Source of the DNA: Paenibacillus bovis
GTDB taxonomy: Bacteria > Bacillota > Bacilli > Bacillales > Bacillaceae_C
Assembly (NCBI GenBank): GCA_007679095.1
Contig: VEFU01000003.1
Span: 1 to 64,000, forward strand
Length of the DNA stretch: 64,000 bases
Direction of reading: 5' to 3'
Positions 46,047 through 57,924 of the stretch are shown one piece after another. Under the pieces are notes generated by a model that saw only the letters and a program-made list of their open reading frames with translations, was not told the origin of the DNA and searched no databases. The translations under genes were made by a program, and so were the position numbers. Each line of letters opens with the position of its first letter. Positions within the stretch are counted from its first letter, which is position 1.

Positions 46047-46077
46047 ACGAAAGAGTGGGGGGCGCCCACTCTTTCGT
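46047..46077 (-). other. Strong GC-rich hairpin in the rimP leader
   Basis: ACGAAAGAGTGGG pairs with CCCACTCTTTCGT (13 bp) around a short GGGCG-type loop. It lies about 30 bases after the predicted start of transcription and lacks a T-run, so it is not an intrinsic terminator. Confidence 0.65.
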
Positions 46078-46110
46078 CAATAGAGAGTTATTTACAGTAT
46101 TTCCATAAAA

Positions 46111-46140
46111 AATATACCATACTCATCTTTATTTTGCAAA
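46111..46140 (-). promoter_or_regulatory. SigmaA promoter of the rimP-nusA-infB operon
   Basis: TTTGCA (46135-46140) and TATATT (46111-46116) on the minus strand are 18 bp apart, giving a leader of about 110 nt that contains the GC-rich hairpin. Confidence 0.55.
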
Positions 46141-46161
46141 TAAACCCTTTGTTTATAGGAT

Positions 46162-49100
46162 TTAGAATAATGATAATTGGTTTTGATCTGGTAGTGATTC
46201 TAAACAACCATGTTTGTCCAAATACTCGATAATCGTTTTTGAAACTTTACCACGTTGCTGAAGGTCTTCTTTTGAAAGAAATTCTCCATCCTCACGTGCC
46301 TTTACAATGTTAATAGCAGCATTTGTCCCTAAGCCAGGTATTGCATTAAATGGTGGAATCAGTGAATCACCGTCAATAATAAATTCCGATGCTTTTGAGC
46401 GGTATAAATCTACTTTTTGAAAACTGAAGCCTCTTTCACACATTTCCAAAGCTATTTCTAAAACTGTAAGTAAGTTTTTCTCTTTTGTTGATGCTTCTAG
46501 ACCTTTTGCATTAATTTCTTCAATTCTAGCACGCAAAGTTTGAGAGCCTCTGACCATTGCTTCTAAATCGAAATCATCTGCTCTTACAGTAAAATAGGAT
46601 GCATAATAATATAGTGGGTAATGTACTTTAAAATATGCAATTCTAACTGCCATTAAAACATATGCGGCAGCATGGGCTTTCGGGAACATATATTTAATCT
46701 TTTTACAAGAATCAATATACCATTCTGGTACATTATTTTTTCTCATTTCATCTTCCCATTCAGGTGTTAAACCTTTCCCTTTACGAACTGATTCCATTAT
46801 TTTAAATGCTAAGGATGGTTCTAATCCTTGATAAATGAGATACACCATTATATCGTCCCGGCAACCAATAACTTCAGATAGGGTACATGTTTTATCATGG
46901 ATAAGCTCCTGTGCATTACCTAACCAAACATCCGTTCCATGTGATAATCCAGAAATTTGCACTAGTTCTGAGAAGGTTGTTGGCTTCGTATCTTCAAGCA
47001 TTTGCCTTACAAACCTTGTCCCAAATTCTGGAATTCCCAAAGTACCAGTTTTACACATAATTTGCTCTTCCGTTACCCCTAGTGATTCAGTACCACTAAA
47101 TATCTTCATTACTTCGGAATCATCGGTTGGGATAGTTTTAGGATCAATTCCACTTAAATCCTGTAACATCCGAATCATGGTCGGATCATCGTGACCTAGA
47201 ATGTCTAGTTTTAGTAAATTATCATGGATGGAATGGAAATCAAAATGGGTAGTTTTCCATTCGGACTCACTATCATCAGCTGGAAATTGAATTGGTGAAA
47301 AATCATATATCTCCATATCATCCGGAACAACGATAATACCACCCGGGTGCTGCCCCGTCGTTCTCTTTACCCCTGTACAACCTTGAACTAAACGGTCAAT
47401 TTCCGCTCCTCGAAGATGAACATTATTGTCTTGAGCATATCCCTTCACATAACCAAATGCCGTTTTCTCTGCTACTGTTCCAATTGTTCCTGCTCGATAT
47501 ACGTAATCTTCTCCAAATAAAACCTTTGTATAGTTGTGTGCTATTGGTTGATATTCTCCTGAGAAGTTTAAATCAATATCTGGTACTTTATCGCCTTTAA
47601 ATCCAAGGAATGTTTCAAATGGTATATCATGTCCATCTTTTTTGAATGCAGACCCACAATGAGGACAATCTTTATCTGGTAAATCAAATCCTGAACCGAC
47701 AGAACCATCATCAAAAAACTCTGATTGTTTACAATTAGGACACACATAGTGTGGAGGTAGTGGATTTACTTCCGTGATTTCTGTCATTGTCGCAACAAAT
47801 GATGAACCTACTGAACCACGGGAACCAACTAGATAGCCATCATCGAGTGACTTCTTAACAAGTTTATGAGAAATTAAATAAATGACCGCAAAACCATGAC
47901 CAATAATACTTTTTAATTCTTTCTCAAGTCTTGCTTCAATTATTTCCGGAAGTTCATCTCCATAAATACTTCTTGCCATGTTATAACTCATGGAACGAAT
48001 TTCTTCGTCAGCACCTTCAATCTTAGGAGTATATAAGTCATCCTTAATTGGCTTTATGACATCGATTTTATCAGCAATTGCATTAGTATTCGTTACAACG
48101 ATTTCCTTCGCCTTATCTGCTCCTAAAAATGCAAACTCTGAAAGCATTTCATTTGTTGTCCGGAAGTGCACATCAGGTAATTCATTTCGATTTAATGGAT
48201 TAGCACCACCTTGTGAATTAATTAAGATTTTCCGATAAATTTTATCTACTTCATTCAAATAATGTACATTACCAGTTGCAACAACTGGAATATCAAGCTT
48301 TTCACCTAGGTTCACGATATTTTTTATTATATCTTCTAAGTCTGCTTCATCTCTTACTAGTTCTGCTTCAATTAATGGTGCATATACAGGTTTCGGATGA
48401 ACTTCTAAATAATCATAAAAAGCAGCTGCCTTTTCTGCCTCCGCACTCCCTTTTTGCATCATTGCCTCAAAGACTTCCCCTTTATCACAACCTGAACCAA
48501 CGAGTATCCCTTCACGATGTTTTTCTAACAAGGATCTTGGAATACGTGGAACGCGATAAAAGTAATTTAAATGTGAAATAGAAACAAGTTTAAATAAGTT
48601 CTTTAAACCAGCCTCTGTTTGCGCCAATAATGTACAATGGCTAGGTCTTGCTCGTTTATAAGCATCGCCAACACCCATATAATCATTAAATTGATCATGA
48701 TATTCAATCCCTTTTTCTGTTGCATCTTTTAACATTTTTAGGAATAAATAACCTGTTGCTTCTGCATCATAAATCGCACGGTGATGCTGAGTTAATTCAA
48801 TATCAAATTTTTTCGCTAATGTGTTTAGGCGATGATTTTTAAATTGTGGATATAGAAACCTCGCTAATTCTAATGTATCTATAACAGGATTAGTAGCTTT
48901 TCCTACACCGATTTTTTGGTATCCAGTGTTCAAGAAGCCCATATCAAAAGAAGCGTTATGTGCTACATATATCCCATCTTTTGACCATTCGTAAAATTTC
49001 TGAAGCATTTCTTCTACTTCAGGAGCATCTCTAACCATATCATCCGTTATCCCAGTTAGTTCTATCGTTGTTGCGGACAATGGATGATGAGGATTAGCAA

Positions 49101-50484
49101 AGCTTTCAAACTTATCGACAACTTCTCCCCCGCGGATTTTTACCGCTGCCAACTCAATAATCGTATCGTAAATTGCAGATAGTCCAGTTGTCTCAACGTC
49201 AAATACAATATACTCAGCTGTTTCTAATAATTGATGGGTACTGTTATATGCAATTGGAACTCCATCATCGATTAGGTTTGCTTCCAATCCATATAAAATT
49301 TTTATGTCGTTCTTCTTACCAGCGCTATAAGCTTCTGGGAATGATTGAACTACGGCATGATCCGTTATTGCGATAGCTTTATGACCCCATTTTTTCGCTT
49401 GCTCTACATATTTCGAAACAGAAGTTACAGCATCCATTTGACTCATCGGTGAATGAAGATGGAGTTCTACACGCTTTTCATCTTCATCTGCAAGGTCATG
49501 TCGAGACTTTGGTTTTATCTCATTAATATCATTTGCGATCATCACTAGATCGCGCACAAACGTATCATTTTGCACGCTACCGCGAACTCTGACCCACATA
49601 CCTTTTTTTACACGGTTAAGTAATTCGGCATCTTCTTTATCACGTGAAAACATCTTGATTAAGATAGAATCGGTATAATCAGTAAGTTTGAAGGTTAATA
49701 AAGTCCTTCCACTTCTTAACTCTCTTGTTTCCGCATCAAAAATATAACCCTCCAGCGCAATTCTACGTTCTTCATCCACAATTTCTTCAATCTTTTTGAA
49801 ATCCTCATCATTTTTTATCGTAATACCTATCGACAGTGGCCCAGCAGAAGCAGCATCTTCTTTATCTTTCGAGTTATCTTGCTGCATATCTATAACAGCT
49901 TGTCTTGCACGTTCTTGATCTTCTTTCTGCTTCGCTTCTAGGAATCTTTGATAGTCTTCATTTACTTCTTCCAATTCCACAACATTTGCATCTAGTTGTA
50001 GCGGTGGAAAGCCTACATTTTCAAATGCTTGTTGAACAATTTCACTATATTTCGTTTTTAATGTTCTCGCTTCTGTATCGTTATTGGCATTAACTAGAAG
50101 CTTATTCCCTTTTAATGTCGGTAATTGCTCATTTAATAATTTTAGTAGAATTGGTGAAATGCCATCGATTTCTTGTATGCAATAAGTCCAATAATCATGA
50201 ACTAATTGTTCCGTAATTTCATTGTTTCTGACCTTTATATTAAAACTTACAGAGGCAATATGTTGAAAGGATTGTTTTAGATGAAGTGAAAAATGTTGTA
50301 ATACGTTACAAGGTATTATCTTTTCCATCAAAAATGTAAAATGCCATCTTCTCTGTTTTCGATCTACAATCAACTTTGCTATTTCAGCATTAGAAAAGTG
50401 AATCATAAAAGCATCATCCGTCAATTGTAGTTGTTGTAATAGTAATTGAAATCTTTCTTTTGATTCAGTGGAGTTAATTGCCAC
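46162..50484 (-). CDS. polC: DNA polymerase III PolC
   Basis: This is the replicative polymerase of Firmicutes. The roughly 1440-aa protein has an N-terminal region, an OB domain (about 230-330), a PHP domain split by the 3'-5' exonuclease (VFDVETTGL near 430), a polymerase core ([36 protein letters not shown]) and a zinc-finger [10 protein letters not shown]...CPHC. I prefer GTG 50484, with GGGAGAG upstream, over the ATG at 50499, which lacks a site; this is not certain. Confidence 0.96.
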   Translation of the reverse strand: MAINSTESKERFQLLLQQLQLTDDAFMIHFSNAEIAKLIVDRKQRRWHFTFLMEKIIPCNVLQHFSLHLKQSFQHIASVSFNIKVRNNEITEQLVHDYWTYCIQEIDGISPILLKLLNEQLPTLKGNKLLVNANNDTEARTLKTKYSEIVQQAFENVGFPPLQLDANVVELEEVNEDYQRFLEAKQKEDQERARQAVIDMQQDNSKDKEDAASAGPLSIGITIKNDEDFKKIEEIVDEERRIALEGYIFDAETRELRSGRTLLTFKLTDYTDSILIKMFSRDKEDAELLNRVKKGMWVRVRGSVQNDTFVRDLVMIANDINEIKPKSRHDLADEDEKRVELHLHSPMSQMDAVTSVSKYVEQAKKWGHKAIAITDHAVVQSFPEAYSAGKKNDIKILYGLEANLIDDGVPIAYNSTHQLLETAEYIVFDVETTGLSAIYDTIIELAAVKIRGGEVVDKFESFANPHHPLSATTIELTGITDDMVRDAPEVEEMLQKFYEWSKDGIYVAHNASFDMGFLNTGYQKIGVGKATNPVIDTLELARFLYPQFKNHRLNTLAKKFDIELTQHHRAIYDAEATGYLFLKMLKDATEKGIEYHDQFNDYMGVGDAYKRARPSHCTLLAQTEAGLKNLFKLVSISHLNYFYRVPRIPRSLLEKHREGILVGSGCDKGEVFEAMMQKGSAEAEKAAAFYDYLEVHPKPVYAPLIEAELVRDEADLEDIIKNIVNLGEKLDIPVVATGNVHYLNEVDKIYRKILINSQGGANPLNRNELPDVHFRTTNEMLSEFAFLGADKAKEIVVTNTNAIADKIDVIKPIKDDLYTPKIEGADEEIRSMSYNMARSIYGDELPEIIEARLEKELKSIIGHGFAVIYLISHKLVKKSLDDGYLVGSRGSVGSSFVATMTEITEVNPLPPHYVCPNCKQSEFFDDGSVGSGFDLPDKDCPHCGSAFKKDGHDIPFETFLGFKGDKVPDIDLNFSGEYQPIAHNYTKVLFGEDYVYRAGTIGTVAEKTAFGYVKGYAQDNNVHLRGAEIDRLVQGCTGVKRTTGQHPGGIIVVPDDMEIYDFSPIQFPADDSESEWKTTHFDFHSIHDNLLKLDILGHDDPTMIRMLQDLSGIDPKTIPTDDSEVMKIFSGTESLGVTEEQIMCKTGTLGIPEFGTRFVRQMLEDTKPTTFSELVQISGLSHGTDVWLGNAQELIHDKTCTLSEVIGCRDDIMVYLIYQGLEPSLAFKIMESVRKGKGLTPEWEDEMRKNNVPEWYIDSCKKIKYMFPKAHAAAYVLMAVRIAYFKVHYPLYYYASYFTVRADDFDLEAMVRGSQTLRARIEEINAKGLEASTKEKNLLTVLEIALEMCERGFSFQKVDLYRSKASEFIIDGDSLIPPFNAIPGLGTNAAINIVKAREDGEFLSKEDLQQRGKVSKTIIEYLDKHGCLESLPDQNQLSLF

Positions 50485-50525
50485 AATACTCTCTCCCATC
50501 CACTTTATTTCATTTTTTTAATCGA

Positions 50526-50555
50526 AGGAAGGTACCTAAAAATAGGTACCCTCCT
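50526..50555 (-). other. Hairpin between proS and polC
   Basis: AGGAGGGTACCT and its complement AGGTACC-TTCCT form a stem of 11-12 bp with one bulge. The minus strand continues TCGATTAAAAAAA, without Ts, so termination is unlikely. Confidence 0.5.
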
Positions 50556-50564
50556 CAACCTTTA

Positions 50565-52268
50565 TTACATTTGTAGTAATTTTTTCAATAATGGAAGTAA
50601 GTCATCTTTTGATACTTCTAACATTTCACCTGTTTTTCTATCTTTAACTTCTACGATACCTTCCGATGCTTTTTTACCAATTGTAATTCTAACTGGCAAC
50701 CCAATTAAATCAGAGTCTTTAAATTTCACCCCAGGACGCTCGTTGCGATCATCATGAAGAACTTCATATCCATTTTGTTTTAAAGAATCGTACAGATCAT
50801 TTGATAATTGAACTTGTACATCATCTTTCACATTAACAGAAATTAAATGAATATGATAAGGTGCTAAATCTACAGGCCAAACTAACCCATTATCATCGTT
50901 ACATTGCTCCGCTACTGCTGTAAGTGTTCGTGAAATACCAATACCATAACAACCCATAATATAACTTTGAGCTCGTCCATTTTCATCTAGGAATTTCGCA
51001 TCCATAGAGTCACTATATTTAGTTCCCAGTTTGAAAATATGACCTACTTCAATTCCGCGTGCAAATCGGATTGTACCTTGTCCGTCTGGTGAAGGATCTC
51101 CTTCTTGAATAAAGCGGAAATCTGCATAACTTTCTACTGAAAAATCTCTATTAGGAACTACGTTAATATAGTGATAGTTATTTTCGTTAGCACCACATGT
51201 AGCGTTAATCATTGCTTGTACAGCATTGTCTGCATATACTTTTATTGTTTCAGGTAAACCCACTGGACCAATGGAGCCAAAAGAGCATCCCAGTAGTTCC
51301 TCTACTTCGGATTCGTCCGCAAACTCAACCAAACTCGCATTTAAAACATTTTTTACTTTAATATCATTTACTTCATGATCACCACGAACTAAGACCATGA
51401 CAAATTCATCATCCACTTTAAGGACAAGTGATTTTATACATTCTCTAGGTGATACATTTAAAAAACTAGAAACTTGTTCAATTGTTTTCTGGTTTATCGT
51501 TTCTACTTTTTCTAACGTTTTTTCTTCTACAGATGGTTTGTCATCGTTACATACCACTTCTGCCATTTCTATGTTTGCTGCATAATCAGTTGCATCAGAA
51601 TACGCAATTGTATCTTCACCAATATCGGAAAGGACCATAAATTCTTGTGAATCTTTTCCTCCTATTGCTCCTGAATCTGCAAGTACTGCTCTAAAATCAA
51701 GACCACATCTAGTAAAAATATTCTTATATGCAGTATACATTTTATCATACACTTCATCGAGACTTTCCTTTGAAGTATGGAAAGAGTATGCATCCTTCAT
51801 GATAAATTCACGGCCGCGTAAAAGACCAAATCGTGGACGTTGTTCATCTCTAAACTTTGTTTGTATTTGATAAATATTTAAAGGTAACCGTTTATAGGAT
51901 TGAACGACATCTTTTATGATAGATGTGATAACTTCCTCATGTGTTGGTCCAAGTGCAAATTCCCGACCGTGACGATCTTTCATGCGCATTAATTCTGGTC
52001 CATATGAGTACCATCGTTCAGATTCTTGCCATAGTTCAGCAGGTTGTAATGATGGCATCAGCACTTCAGCTGCACCAGCATTTTCCATTTCTTCTCGTAC
52101 AATTTTTTCTACTTTATCTAACGTTCTTTTTGCAAGTGGTAAGTATGTATAAATACCACTTGCAATTTGTTTAATAAAACCTGCTCTTAGGAGGAGCTGA
52201 TGGCTTTTAATTTCTGCATCAGCAGGTACCTCTCTAAGCGTAGGAATAAGTGTCATACTTTGTCTCAT
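50565..52268 (-). CDS. proS: Prolyl-tRNA synthetase
   Basis: This class II synthetase charges tRNA-Pro. The 567-aa bacterial-type enzyme has motif 2-like [22 protein letters not shown] in two parts, an INS editing domain (about 230-390) and a C-terminal anticodon domain (about 460-567). I choose ATG 52268, with GAGGTG 6 bases upstream, as in B. subtilis (MRQS). The frame from 52277 uses a GTG inside the ribosome binding site. Confidence 0.97.
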   Translation of the reverse strand: MRQSMTLIPTLREVPADAEIKSHQLLLRAGFIKQIASGIYTYLPLAKRTLDKVEKIVREEMENAGAAEVLMPSLQPAELWQESERWYSYGPELMRMKDRHGREFALGPTHEEVITSIIKDVVQSYKRLPLNIYQIQTKFRDEQRPRFGLLRGREFIMKDAYSFHTSKESLDEVYDKMYTAYKNIFTRCGLDFRAVLADSGAIGGKDSQEFMVLSDIGEDTIAYSDATDYAANIEMAEVVCNDDKPSVEEKTLEKVETINQKTIEQVSSFLNVSPRECIKSLVLKVDDEFVMVLVRGDHEVNDIKVKNVLNASLVEFADESEVEELLGCSFGSIGPVGLPETIKVYADNAVQAMINATCGANENNYHYINVVPNRDFSVESYADFRFIQEGDPSPDGQGTIRFARGIEVGHIFKLGTKYSDSMDAKFLDENGRAQSYIMGCYGIGISRTLTAVAEQCNDDNGLVWPVDLAPYHIHLISVNVKDDVQVQLSNDLYDSLKQNGYEVLHDDRNERPGVKFKDSDLIGLPVRITIGKKASEGIVEVKDRKTGEMLEVSKDDLLPLLKKLLQM

Positions 52269-52289
52269 ACCTTGCACCTCATTACAAAA

Positions 52290-53561
52290 TCAATTTATAA
52301 AGAATCGTTGAATGTCATTCCACGTCACTACTATCATTAATAACATTAATAGTGCAAATCCAATAAAGTGAACCAACCCTTCTTTTTGGCGGTCTATCGG
52401 TTTTCCTCTAAGAGCTTCTACACCAAAGAATAATAGACGACCACCATCCAACGCTGGGATTGGCAATAGATTCATAATTCCAAGATTAATACTTAGTAAT
52501 GCTGTCCATCTCATTAAATTAATAATTCCTGCTTTCGCTACTTCCTCCGTAGAAACATAAATACCTACAGGACCTGATAACATATCAATGGAAAATTGCC
52601 CTGTGACTAATTTCCCAAGTAGTCGTATAATTTCAATTGTCCAGTGGTATGTTTCTTGAAAACCATAGATAGCCAATTTACCGAATGATTTATCTAAGTC
52701 TGCTTGGACGCCTATTTGTCCAAATTCCATTTCTTCCTGAACAATTCTATTCGGTGTAACTGGAATTTCATGCGTTTGTCCATTACGATCAATTGTAAAA
52801 ATTAATTCCTCATTAGGATGTTCTCTCACAATTTTAGTCATATCAGCAAAGCTTGATACTTCAGAACCGTCAATACTTAAAACAAGATCATTTTCCTGAA
52901 GTCCCGCTTCTTGTGCTGCTCCTTCAGGCAATATCTTCCCTAGTACCGGATCTTCCACAGGAACTCCTTGTATAATACCAATAATAGTAAAAACAAATAG
53001 TGCTAATATAAAATTAAACAGTGGTCCAGCAAATATCGTCATTGCTCTTTGACTTAATTTTTTGGAAGCAAATTGACGATCCCAAGGAGCAATTTGAGTT
53101 TCAATTTGATTATCAACTATTATTGCTTCACGTGAGAGATAAAAAGTTTTTAATGTTCCTTCCTCTTCATCTTCACTATCTTCATAACCGCGAATAAATA
53201 ATTGATGCTCTAATTCAGCTTTTTCAACTTCAATTGTTCGAGCATTAGGAAAACGATCTTTTCCCGCAATGACAATTTTTGATACTTTTTCATTATCATC
53301 AAATAAAAGTGCGACTCTTTGACCGGGCTTAATATCAACCATTTCTGGGTCTTCTCCAGCCATTCGTACAAAGCCACCAATTGGAAGAAGTCTTATCGTA
53401 TAGGTTGTTTCCTTTTTCTTGCTAGAAAAGATCTTAGGACCAAATCCAATTGCAAATTCTCTAACAAGAATTCCCGACCGTTTTGCAAAAATAAAATGGC
53501 CAAGTTCGTGGAAAAACACGAGAGCACCGAAAATGACAATAAAGGATATCACTGTATTCAT
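52290..53561 (-). CDS. rasP: Site-2 intramembrane protease RasP
   Basis: RasP cleaves the membrane anti-sigma factor RsiW, FtsL and signal-peptide remnants. The 423-aa protein has HELGH (H18-H22) in the first helix, a PDZ domain (about 205-275, EAGLQENDLVLSIDG), and the third-ligand motif LLPIPALDGGRL near 365. The length equals that of B. subtilis RasP. It lies between dxr and proS with small gaps. Confidence 0.96.
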   Translation of the reverse strand: MNTVISFIVIFGALVFFHELGHFIFAKRSGILVREFAIGFGPKIFSSKKKETTYTIRLLPIGGFVRMAGEDPEMVDIKPGQRVALLFDDNEKVSKIVIAGKDRFPNARTIEVEKAELEHQLFIRGYEDSEDEEEGTLKTFYLSREAIIVDNQIETQIAPWDRQFASKKLSQRAMTIFAGPLFNFILALFVFTIIGIIQGVPVEDPVLGKILPEGAAQEAGLQENDLVLSIDGSEVSSFADMTKIVREHPNEELIFTIDRNGQTHEIPVTPNRIVQEEMEFGQIGVQADLDKSFGKLAIYGFQETYHWTIEIIRLLGKLVTGQFSIDMLSGPVGIYVSTEEVAKAGIINLMRWTALLSINLGIMNLLPIPALDGGRLLFFGVEALRGKPIDRQKEGLVHFIGFALLMLLMIVVTWNDIQRFFIN

Positions 53562-53576
53562 TTCAGATTACCACCT

Positions 53577-54725
53577 TTATTTACAGAGTGAGTGAATAAA
53601 ATTTCTCGTTTCTACATCAACATCTTGAATAGTTGATAGATCCGGATTATCGATATTGTTATGGCGGCCGAGTGCTTGTTCAATCATATCTTCAATTGCA
53701 AGGAATGAAATTCTTCCTTCTAAAAAGGCATTTACAGCAACTTCGTTGGCCGCATTTAAAACTGTCGGCAGTGTCCCTCCAGCTTTTCCAGCATCATATG
53801 CAAATTGTAAACATTTATAGCGATTAAAGTCCATCTCTTCAAAATGCAGTTTTCCCACTTCCGCTAAGTTCAATCTACTACTTGATTGCAACGGTAATCG
53901 TTCAGGGTAAGTAAGTGCATATTGGATAGGAACTCTCATATCTGGCGTCCCTAATTGGGCAATTACACTGCTATCTACATATTCTACCATAGAATGGATA
54001 ATACTTTCTCGATGTAATAAGACATCAATTTTTTCATATGGTAAATCAAATAACCAATGTGCCTCAATTACTTCTAGGCCTTTATTCATCATTGTAGCAG
54101 AGTCAATTGTAATTTTGGAACCCATTGACCAATTGGGATGACTAAGTGCCTGCTCAACTGTTACAGAAGCTAATTGTTCTCGGTTTAAATCACGAAAACT
54201 TCCTCCTGAAGCAGTAATTATTAACCGTTCAACATCTTGAAGTTTTTCTCCTTGTATGCATTGAAAGATAGCAGAATGCTCACTATCCACTGGTAGTATT
54301 GGTACTTTACACTCTCGGGCAAGATTCATAACAATATGTCCTGCTGTTACAAGTGTTTCCTTATTAGCAATAGCGATAGTCTTTTTTTCCTTAATAGCAG
54401 CTAATGTTGGTGCAAGTCCAATGCTTCCCATTACTGCATTGAGGAGTATATCAGCCTTTTCATAAACAGCAACTTCTAGCAAACCTGAAGTGCCGGAACA
54501 GAAATCAATTCCTGGAAACTCTGCTTTTAAAACATCCATATCACTTTTTTCTTGTACGGATACTAATTGTGGGTTAAACTCCGTTATTATTTTTCTAACG
54601 AGGTTAATATTCTTTCCTGCAGAAATGGCAACTAATGAAAACTTGTCATGATTGTTTCTAATAATATCTAATGCTTGTGTGCCAATCGAACCTGTAGCCC
54701 CAAGCAAACTTAAACTCTTCATCAT
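53577..54725 (-). CDS. dxr: 1-deoxy-D-xylulose 5-phosphate reductoisomerase
   Basis: Dxr is the second step of the MEP isoprenoid pathway. The 382-aa protein has [14 protein letters not shown] (9-22), [11 protein letters not shown] and the metal/substrate region [12 protein letters not shown]. Two ATGs are adjacent at the start; AGGAG lies 6 bases before the first. It lies between cdsA and rasP. Confidence 0.97.
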   Translation of the reverse strand: MMKSLSLLGATGSIGTQALDIIRNNHDKFSLVAISAGKNINLVRKIITEFNPQLVSVQEKSDMDVLKAEFPGIDFCSGTSGLLEVAVYEKADILLNAVMGSIGLAPTLAAIKEKKTIAIANKETLVTAGHIVMNLARECKVPILPVDSEHSAIFQCIQGEKLQDVERLIITASGGSFRDLNREQLASVTVEQALSHPNWSMGSKITIDSATMMNKGLEVIEAHWLFDLPYEKIDVLLHRESIIHSMVEYVDSSVIAQLGTPDMRVPIQYALTYPERLPLQSSSRLNLAEVGKLHFEEMDFNRYKCLQFAYDAGKAGGTLPTVLNAANEVAVNAFLEGRISFLAIEDMIEQALGRHNNIDNPDLSTIQDVDVETRNFIHSLCK

Positions 54726-54749
54726 TTTTTCTCCTTGCTTTACAAATCA

Positions 54750-55523
54750 TTAAAACACATGGAAAAAGCTTAAAAGCGGTAATACAAATAACCAGCTATC
54801 ACAACGGTCAAGAATACCACCATGGCCAGGGAAAATATTCCCTGAATCTTTCACACCATAATGTCGTTTCAAAGCAGATTCTACTAAGTCACCTAATTGA
54901 CCGAATATCGATAATACTACTGTTATAAGCATTAAATTAATAAATGGAATATCTAAATCTGTAAAGATAATAAATAGTATAGCTATAATTAAAGCTGATA
55001 TAATTCCTCCAACAAATCCTTCTACTGTTTTGTTTGGACTAATTTCTGGCCACAACTTCTTCCTTCCAAACTTTCTTCCTACAAAATATGCACCTGAATC
55101 TGTAACCCAGACTACAAATAATGCATAAAGAAGATAGATTAGTCCAGCTTCTCGAGTATGTACTAAATAATAAAACCCTATGCCTACATAGAAAATGGAA
55201 ATAAGTAAAAATCCGACATCAGCAAATGAAAATTTGTTTTTTACGACGACCGAATAAGATAGAAGAAGTAATATACCAGCACTAATAAGTTCAAGTTTAA
55301 TTTCAAGGTTTACAAAATCATTCGGAATTAGAAATATCCATAACATTAATAGCGCAATAAAACCTTTTATTGAAAATATGGATAGCTTTCTCATAGCGAA
55401 TAATTCATATAAGCCAATGGTCGCCATTATGTAGGTTAAAATTAAAAATGGAATACCACCTATAATGACTAAGGGTAGAAAAATTGCAATTAATATTGCT
55501 GCAGTAATAATTCTTTGCTTCAT
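54750..55523 (-). CDS. cdsA: Phosphatidate cytidylyltransferase
   Basis: This membrane enzyme forms CDP-diacylglycerol. The 257-aa protein has about seven to eight membrane helices and the C-terminal signature SALKRHYGVKDSG-NIFPGHGGILDRCDS. It is slightly shorter than in B. subtilis. It overlaps uppS by 4 bp. Confidence 0.96.
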   Translation of the reverse strand: MKQRIITAAILIAIFLPLVIIGGIPFLILTYIMATIGLYELFAMRKLSIFSIKGFIALLMLWIFLIPNDFVNLEIKLELISAGILLLLSYSVVVKNKFSFADVGFLLISIFYVGIGFYYLVHTREAGLIYLLYALFVVWVTDSGAYFVGRKFGRKKLWPEISPNKTVEGFVGGIISALIIAILFIIFTDLDIPFINLMLITVVLSIFGQLGDLVESALKRHYGVKDSGNIFPGHGGILDRCDSWLFVLPLLSFFHVF

Positions 55524-56317
55524 TTTTTTGACTCCTCAACATGTAATGCTCCATACCTTCTAGATCGCTTTTGGTATGCATCAACTGCTGCGAGCAAATG
55601 ACTTTCCGAAAAATCAGGCCATAATACATCCGTAAACCAAAGTTCGGTATAAGCAATTTGCCATAGCATAAAATTACTAATTCTTAATTCACCACTAGTT
55701 CTTATGAGCAAATCAGGATCTGGATGTGATTTTGTCATTAAATAATTTGCAATACACGTATCATCAATATTTTGGATATTTAAATCACCATTTTTAACAT
55801 CTCTTGAAATACTTCTAACCGCATCTACGATTTCCGCACGCCCACCATAATTAAGTGCAAAAATTAATTGAAGACCAGTATTTTGTGCAGTTTCTTCAAT
55901 TGCTTTCCTTACTGCACGTTGTGTACTTTGTGGAAGATCATCTAAGTAACCAATGACACAAACTTTCACATTTTCTTCTATTAACTCTGGTAAGTATGTA
56001 CCAAGAAATTTTTCTGGAAGACCTAATAGGTAGTCAACTTCATTTTTTGGTCGTTTCCAATTTTCAGTTGAAAAAGCATATAACGTTAAAGTTTTTACGT
56101 TTAACTTATTAGCAACCATTGTTATCTTTTTGACGGTTTTCATACCTTCATGGTGTCCAGCAATACGAGGTAATGCCCGTTTCTTCGCCCAACGACCGTT
56201 TCCATCCATAATAATAGCTATATGTTCAGGGATGGGAAGCTTTGTAATTTGATCATATGTTTCGTCATCAACCGTTACTGATGGCGTTTTTTTCCAAAAC
56301 TTAATTTTTTCAAACAT
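55520..56317 (-). CDS. uppS: Undecaprenyl diphosphate synthase
   Basis: This cis-prenyltransferase makes the lipid carrier for cell-wall building. The 265-aa protein has IIMDGNGRWAKKR (D38), the SFSTENWKRP-type loop (AFSTENW) and the late DLLIRTSGE-RISNF motif. I choose ATG 56317, 8 bases after GGAGG; the frame from 56332 begins within that site. Confidence 0.97.
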   Translation of the reverse strand: MFEKIKFWKKTPSVTVDDETYDQITKLPIPEHIAIIMDGNGRWAKKRALPRIAGHHEGMKTVKKITMVANKLNVKTLTLYAFSTENWKRPKNEVDYLLGLPEKFLGTYLPELIEENVKVCVIGYLDDLPQSTQRAVRKAIEETAQNTGLQLIFALNYGGRAEIVDAVRSISRDVKNGDLNIQNIDDTCIANYLMTKSHPDPDLLIRTSGELRISNFMLWQIAYTELWFTDVLWPDFSESHLLAAVDAYQKRSRRYGALHVEESKK

Positions 56318-56486
56318 GAAAGGGTCCTCCATTAGAGTTACTTCCTAATGTATAATTAAACATATCGTAACATAATTTCTTCTCATTCGCTCATACTCTT
56401 ATATTTATGTACAAGTCATGTTAACTATTATAAAGAAAATATCTGTTTTTGAATAGTGATTATCCTTGTTGAAATTCAATAAAAAA

Positions 56487-56511
56487 ACTCCCATCAAATA
56501 ATGAAGGGAGC
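56487..56511 (-). terminator. Terminator of frr
   Basis: CTCCCTTCAT pairs with ATGGGAG, followed on the minus strand by seven Ts. Confidence 0.8.
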
Positions 56512-56555
56512 GATTTTTCCAATAAACTCACCGATGTCCTATTACTATTGCGCTA

Positions 56556-57113
56556 TTACACGGCTAAAATTTCTTGTTCTTTTTCTTTTGTAAGTTGATC
56601 TATTTCTTTAATATGATCATCTGTTAATTTTTGAACGTCATCAGAATATGCTCTTAACTCATCTTCTGTGATGTCGCCATTCTTTTCTAATTTCTTCAAA
56701 TCTTCATTTCCATCACGACGAACATTACGGATGGCAATCTTCGCTTCTTCTCCAGCTTTTTTCACTACTTTAACTAGCTCTTTTCTTCTTTCCTCTGTTA
56801 ATTGAGGAATTGTAAGTCTAATTAATGATCCATCATTAGAAGGAGTTAATCCGAGATCAGATTTCAGAATTGCTTTTTCAATATCACCAAGTACGGATTT
56901 ATCATATGGTTGAATAACAAGTAAACGTGCTTCAGGAACAGAAATAGACGCTATTTGATTTACTGGCGTAGGTGCACCATAGTAATCAATAGAAAGACGA
57001 TCTAATAATGAAGCATTTGCTCTACCTGCTCTTATTCCTGCTAATTCACGAGTATAAGCTTGAATTGCTTTTTCCATTTTACCTTTTGTTGCAGCTACTA
57101 CTTGCTTTGGCAT
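56556..57113 (-). CDS. frr: Ribosome recycling factor
   Basis: RRF splits post-termination ribosomes with EF-G. The 185-aa protein has [21 protein letters not shown] and [14 protein letters not shown]. It starts where pyrH stops (one-base overlap, TAATG), with AAGGGGG as ribosome binding site. Confidence 0.97.
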   Translation of the reverse strand: MPKQVVAATKGKMEKAIQAYTRELAGIRAGRANASLLDRLSIDYYGAPTPVNQIASISVPEARLLVIQPYDKSVLGDIEKAILKSDLGLTPSNDGSLIRLTIPQLTEERRKELVKVVKKAGEEAKIAIRNVRRDGNEDLKKLEKNGDITEDELRAYSDDVQKLTDDHIKEIDQLTKEKEQEILAV

Positions 57114-57838
57114 TATTTATTCCCCCTTACAATTGTTCCAATATTTTCTCCCATTACTGCCCTTTTAACATTACCCTCTTCTGTGAATGAAAAAACAATT
57201 AATGGTATATCATTATCCATACATAAAGAAGATGCTGTTGAATCCATAACACCTAATCCTTCTTTAAGTACATCTAAATAAGATAGTTGCTCATACTTCA
57301 CGGCATTCTTATCTAGTTTAGGATCAGCATTATACACTCCATCTACATTGTTTTTCGCCATGAGAATTACCTCAGCCTCAATCTCTGCTGCTCTAAGAGC
57401 CGCTGTCGTATCAGTAGTAAAGTATGGATTACCAGTTCCGGCAGCGAAGATTACTACACGTTTTTTCTCTAGATGTCGGATTGCTCTTCTTCGAATATAA
57501 GGCTCTGCAACTTGACGCATATCAATTGATGTTTGAACTCGAGTTTCAATACCTAAATGTTCCAGACTATCCTGTAAAGCAAGTGAATTCATGACAGTAG
57601 CTAGCATTCCCATATAGTCTGCTGTTGCTCTGTCCATTCCCATCTCGCTTCCAACTTTTCCGCGCCAAATATTACCTGCACCTACAACAACTGCTACTTC
57701 AACATTTAACTCAACTACTTCTTTAATTTGACCAGCAATTGATTTAATAATATCTGGACTAATTCCAAATCCTTGTTGTCCTGCTAAAGCTTCACCGCTG
57801 AGTTTTAATACTACTCTTTTGTATTTTGGATTACCCAT
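57113..57838 (-). CDS. pyrH: Uridylate kinase
   Basis: PyrH phosphorylates UMP to UDP. The 241-aa protein has [23 protein letters not shown] and [16 protein letters not shown] choose ATG 57838, 6 bases after GGAGG, giving the B. subtilis length; the frame from 57850 begins with TTG within the site. It forms a unit with frr. Confidence 0.97.
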   Translation of the reverse strand: MGNPKYKRVVLKLSGEALAGQQGFGISPDIIKSIAGQIKEVVELNVEVAVVVGAGNIWRGKVGSEMGMDRATADYMGMLATVMNSLALQDSLEHLGIETRVQTSIDMRQVAEPYIRRRAIRHLEKKRVVIFAAGTGNPYFTTDTTAALRAAEIEAEVILMAKNNVDGVYNADPKLDKNAVKYEQLSYLDVLKEGLGVMDSTASSLCMDNDIPLIVFSFTEEGNVKRAVMGENIGTIVRGNK

Positions 57839-57877
57839 TTGATCCTCCAATATTGTTCTATGTAGTTAATTCTTGTA

Positions 57878-57907
57878 AAAATAGGGAACACATGGTGTCC
57901 CCTATTT
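57878..57907 (-). terminator. Terminator of rpsB-tsf
   Basis: AAATAGGGGACAC pairs with GTGTTCCCTATTT over a 4-base loop, followed by Ts on the minus strand. Confidence 0.85.
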
Positions 57908-57924
57908 GGTTTTATGCAATATGC

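Noticed and set aside
52270-52289. T-box leader for proS
   Set aside because: The gap to rasP is only about 20 bp, too short for a T-box.
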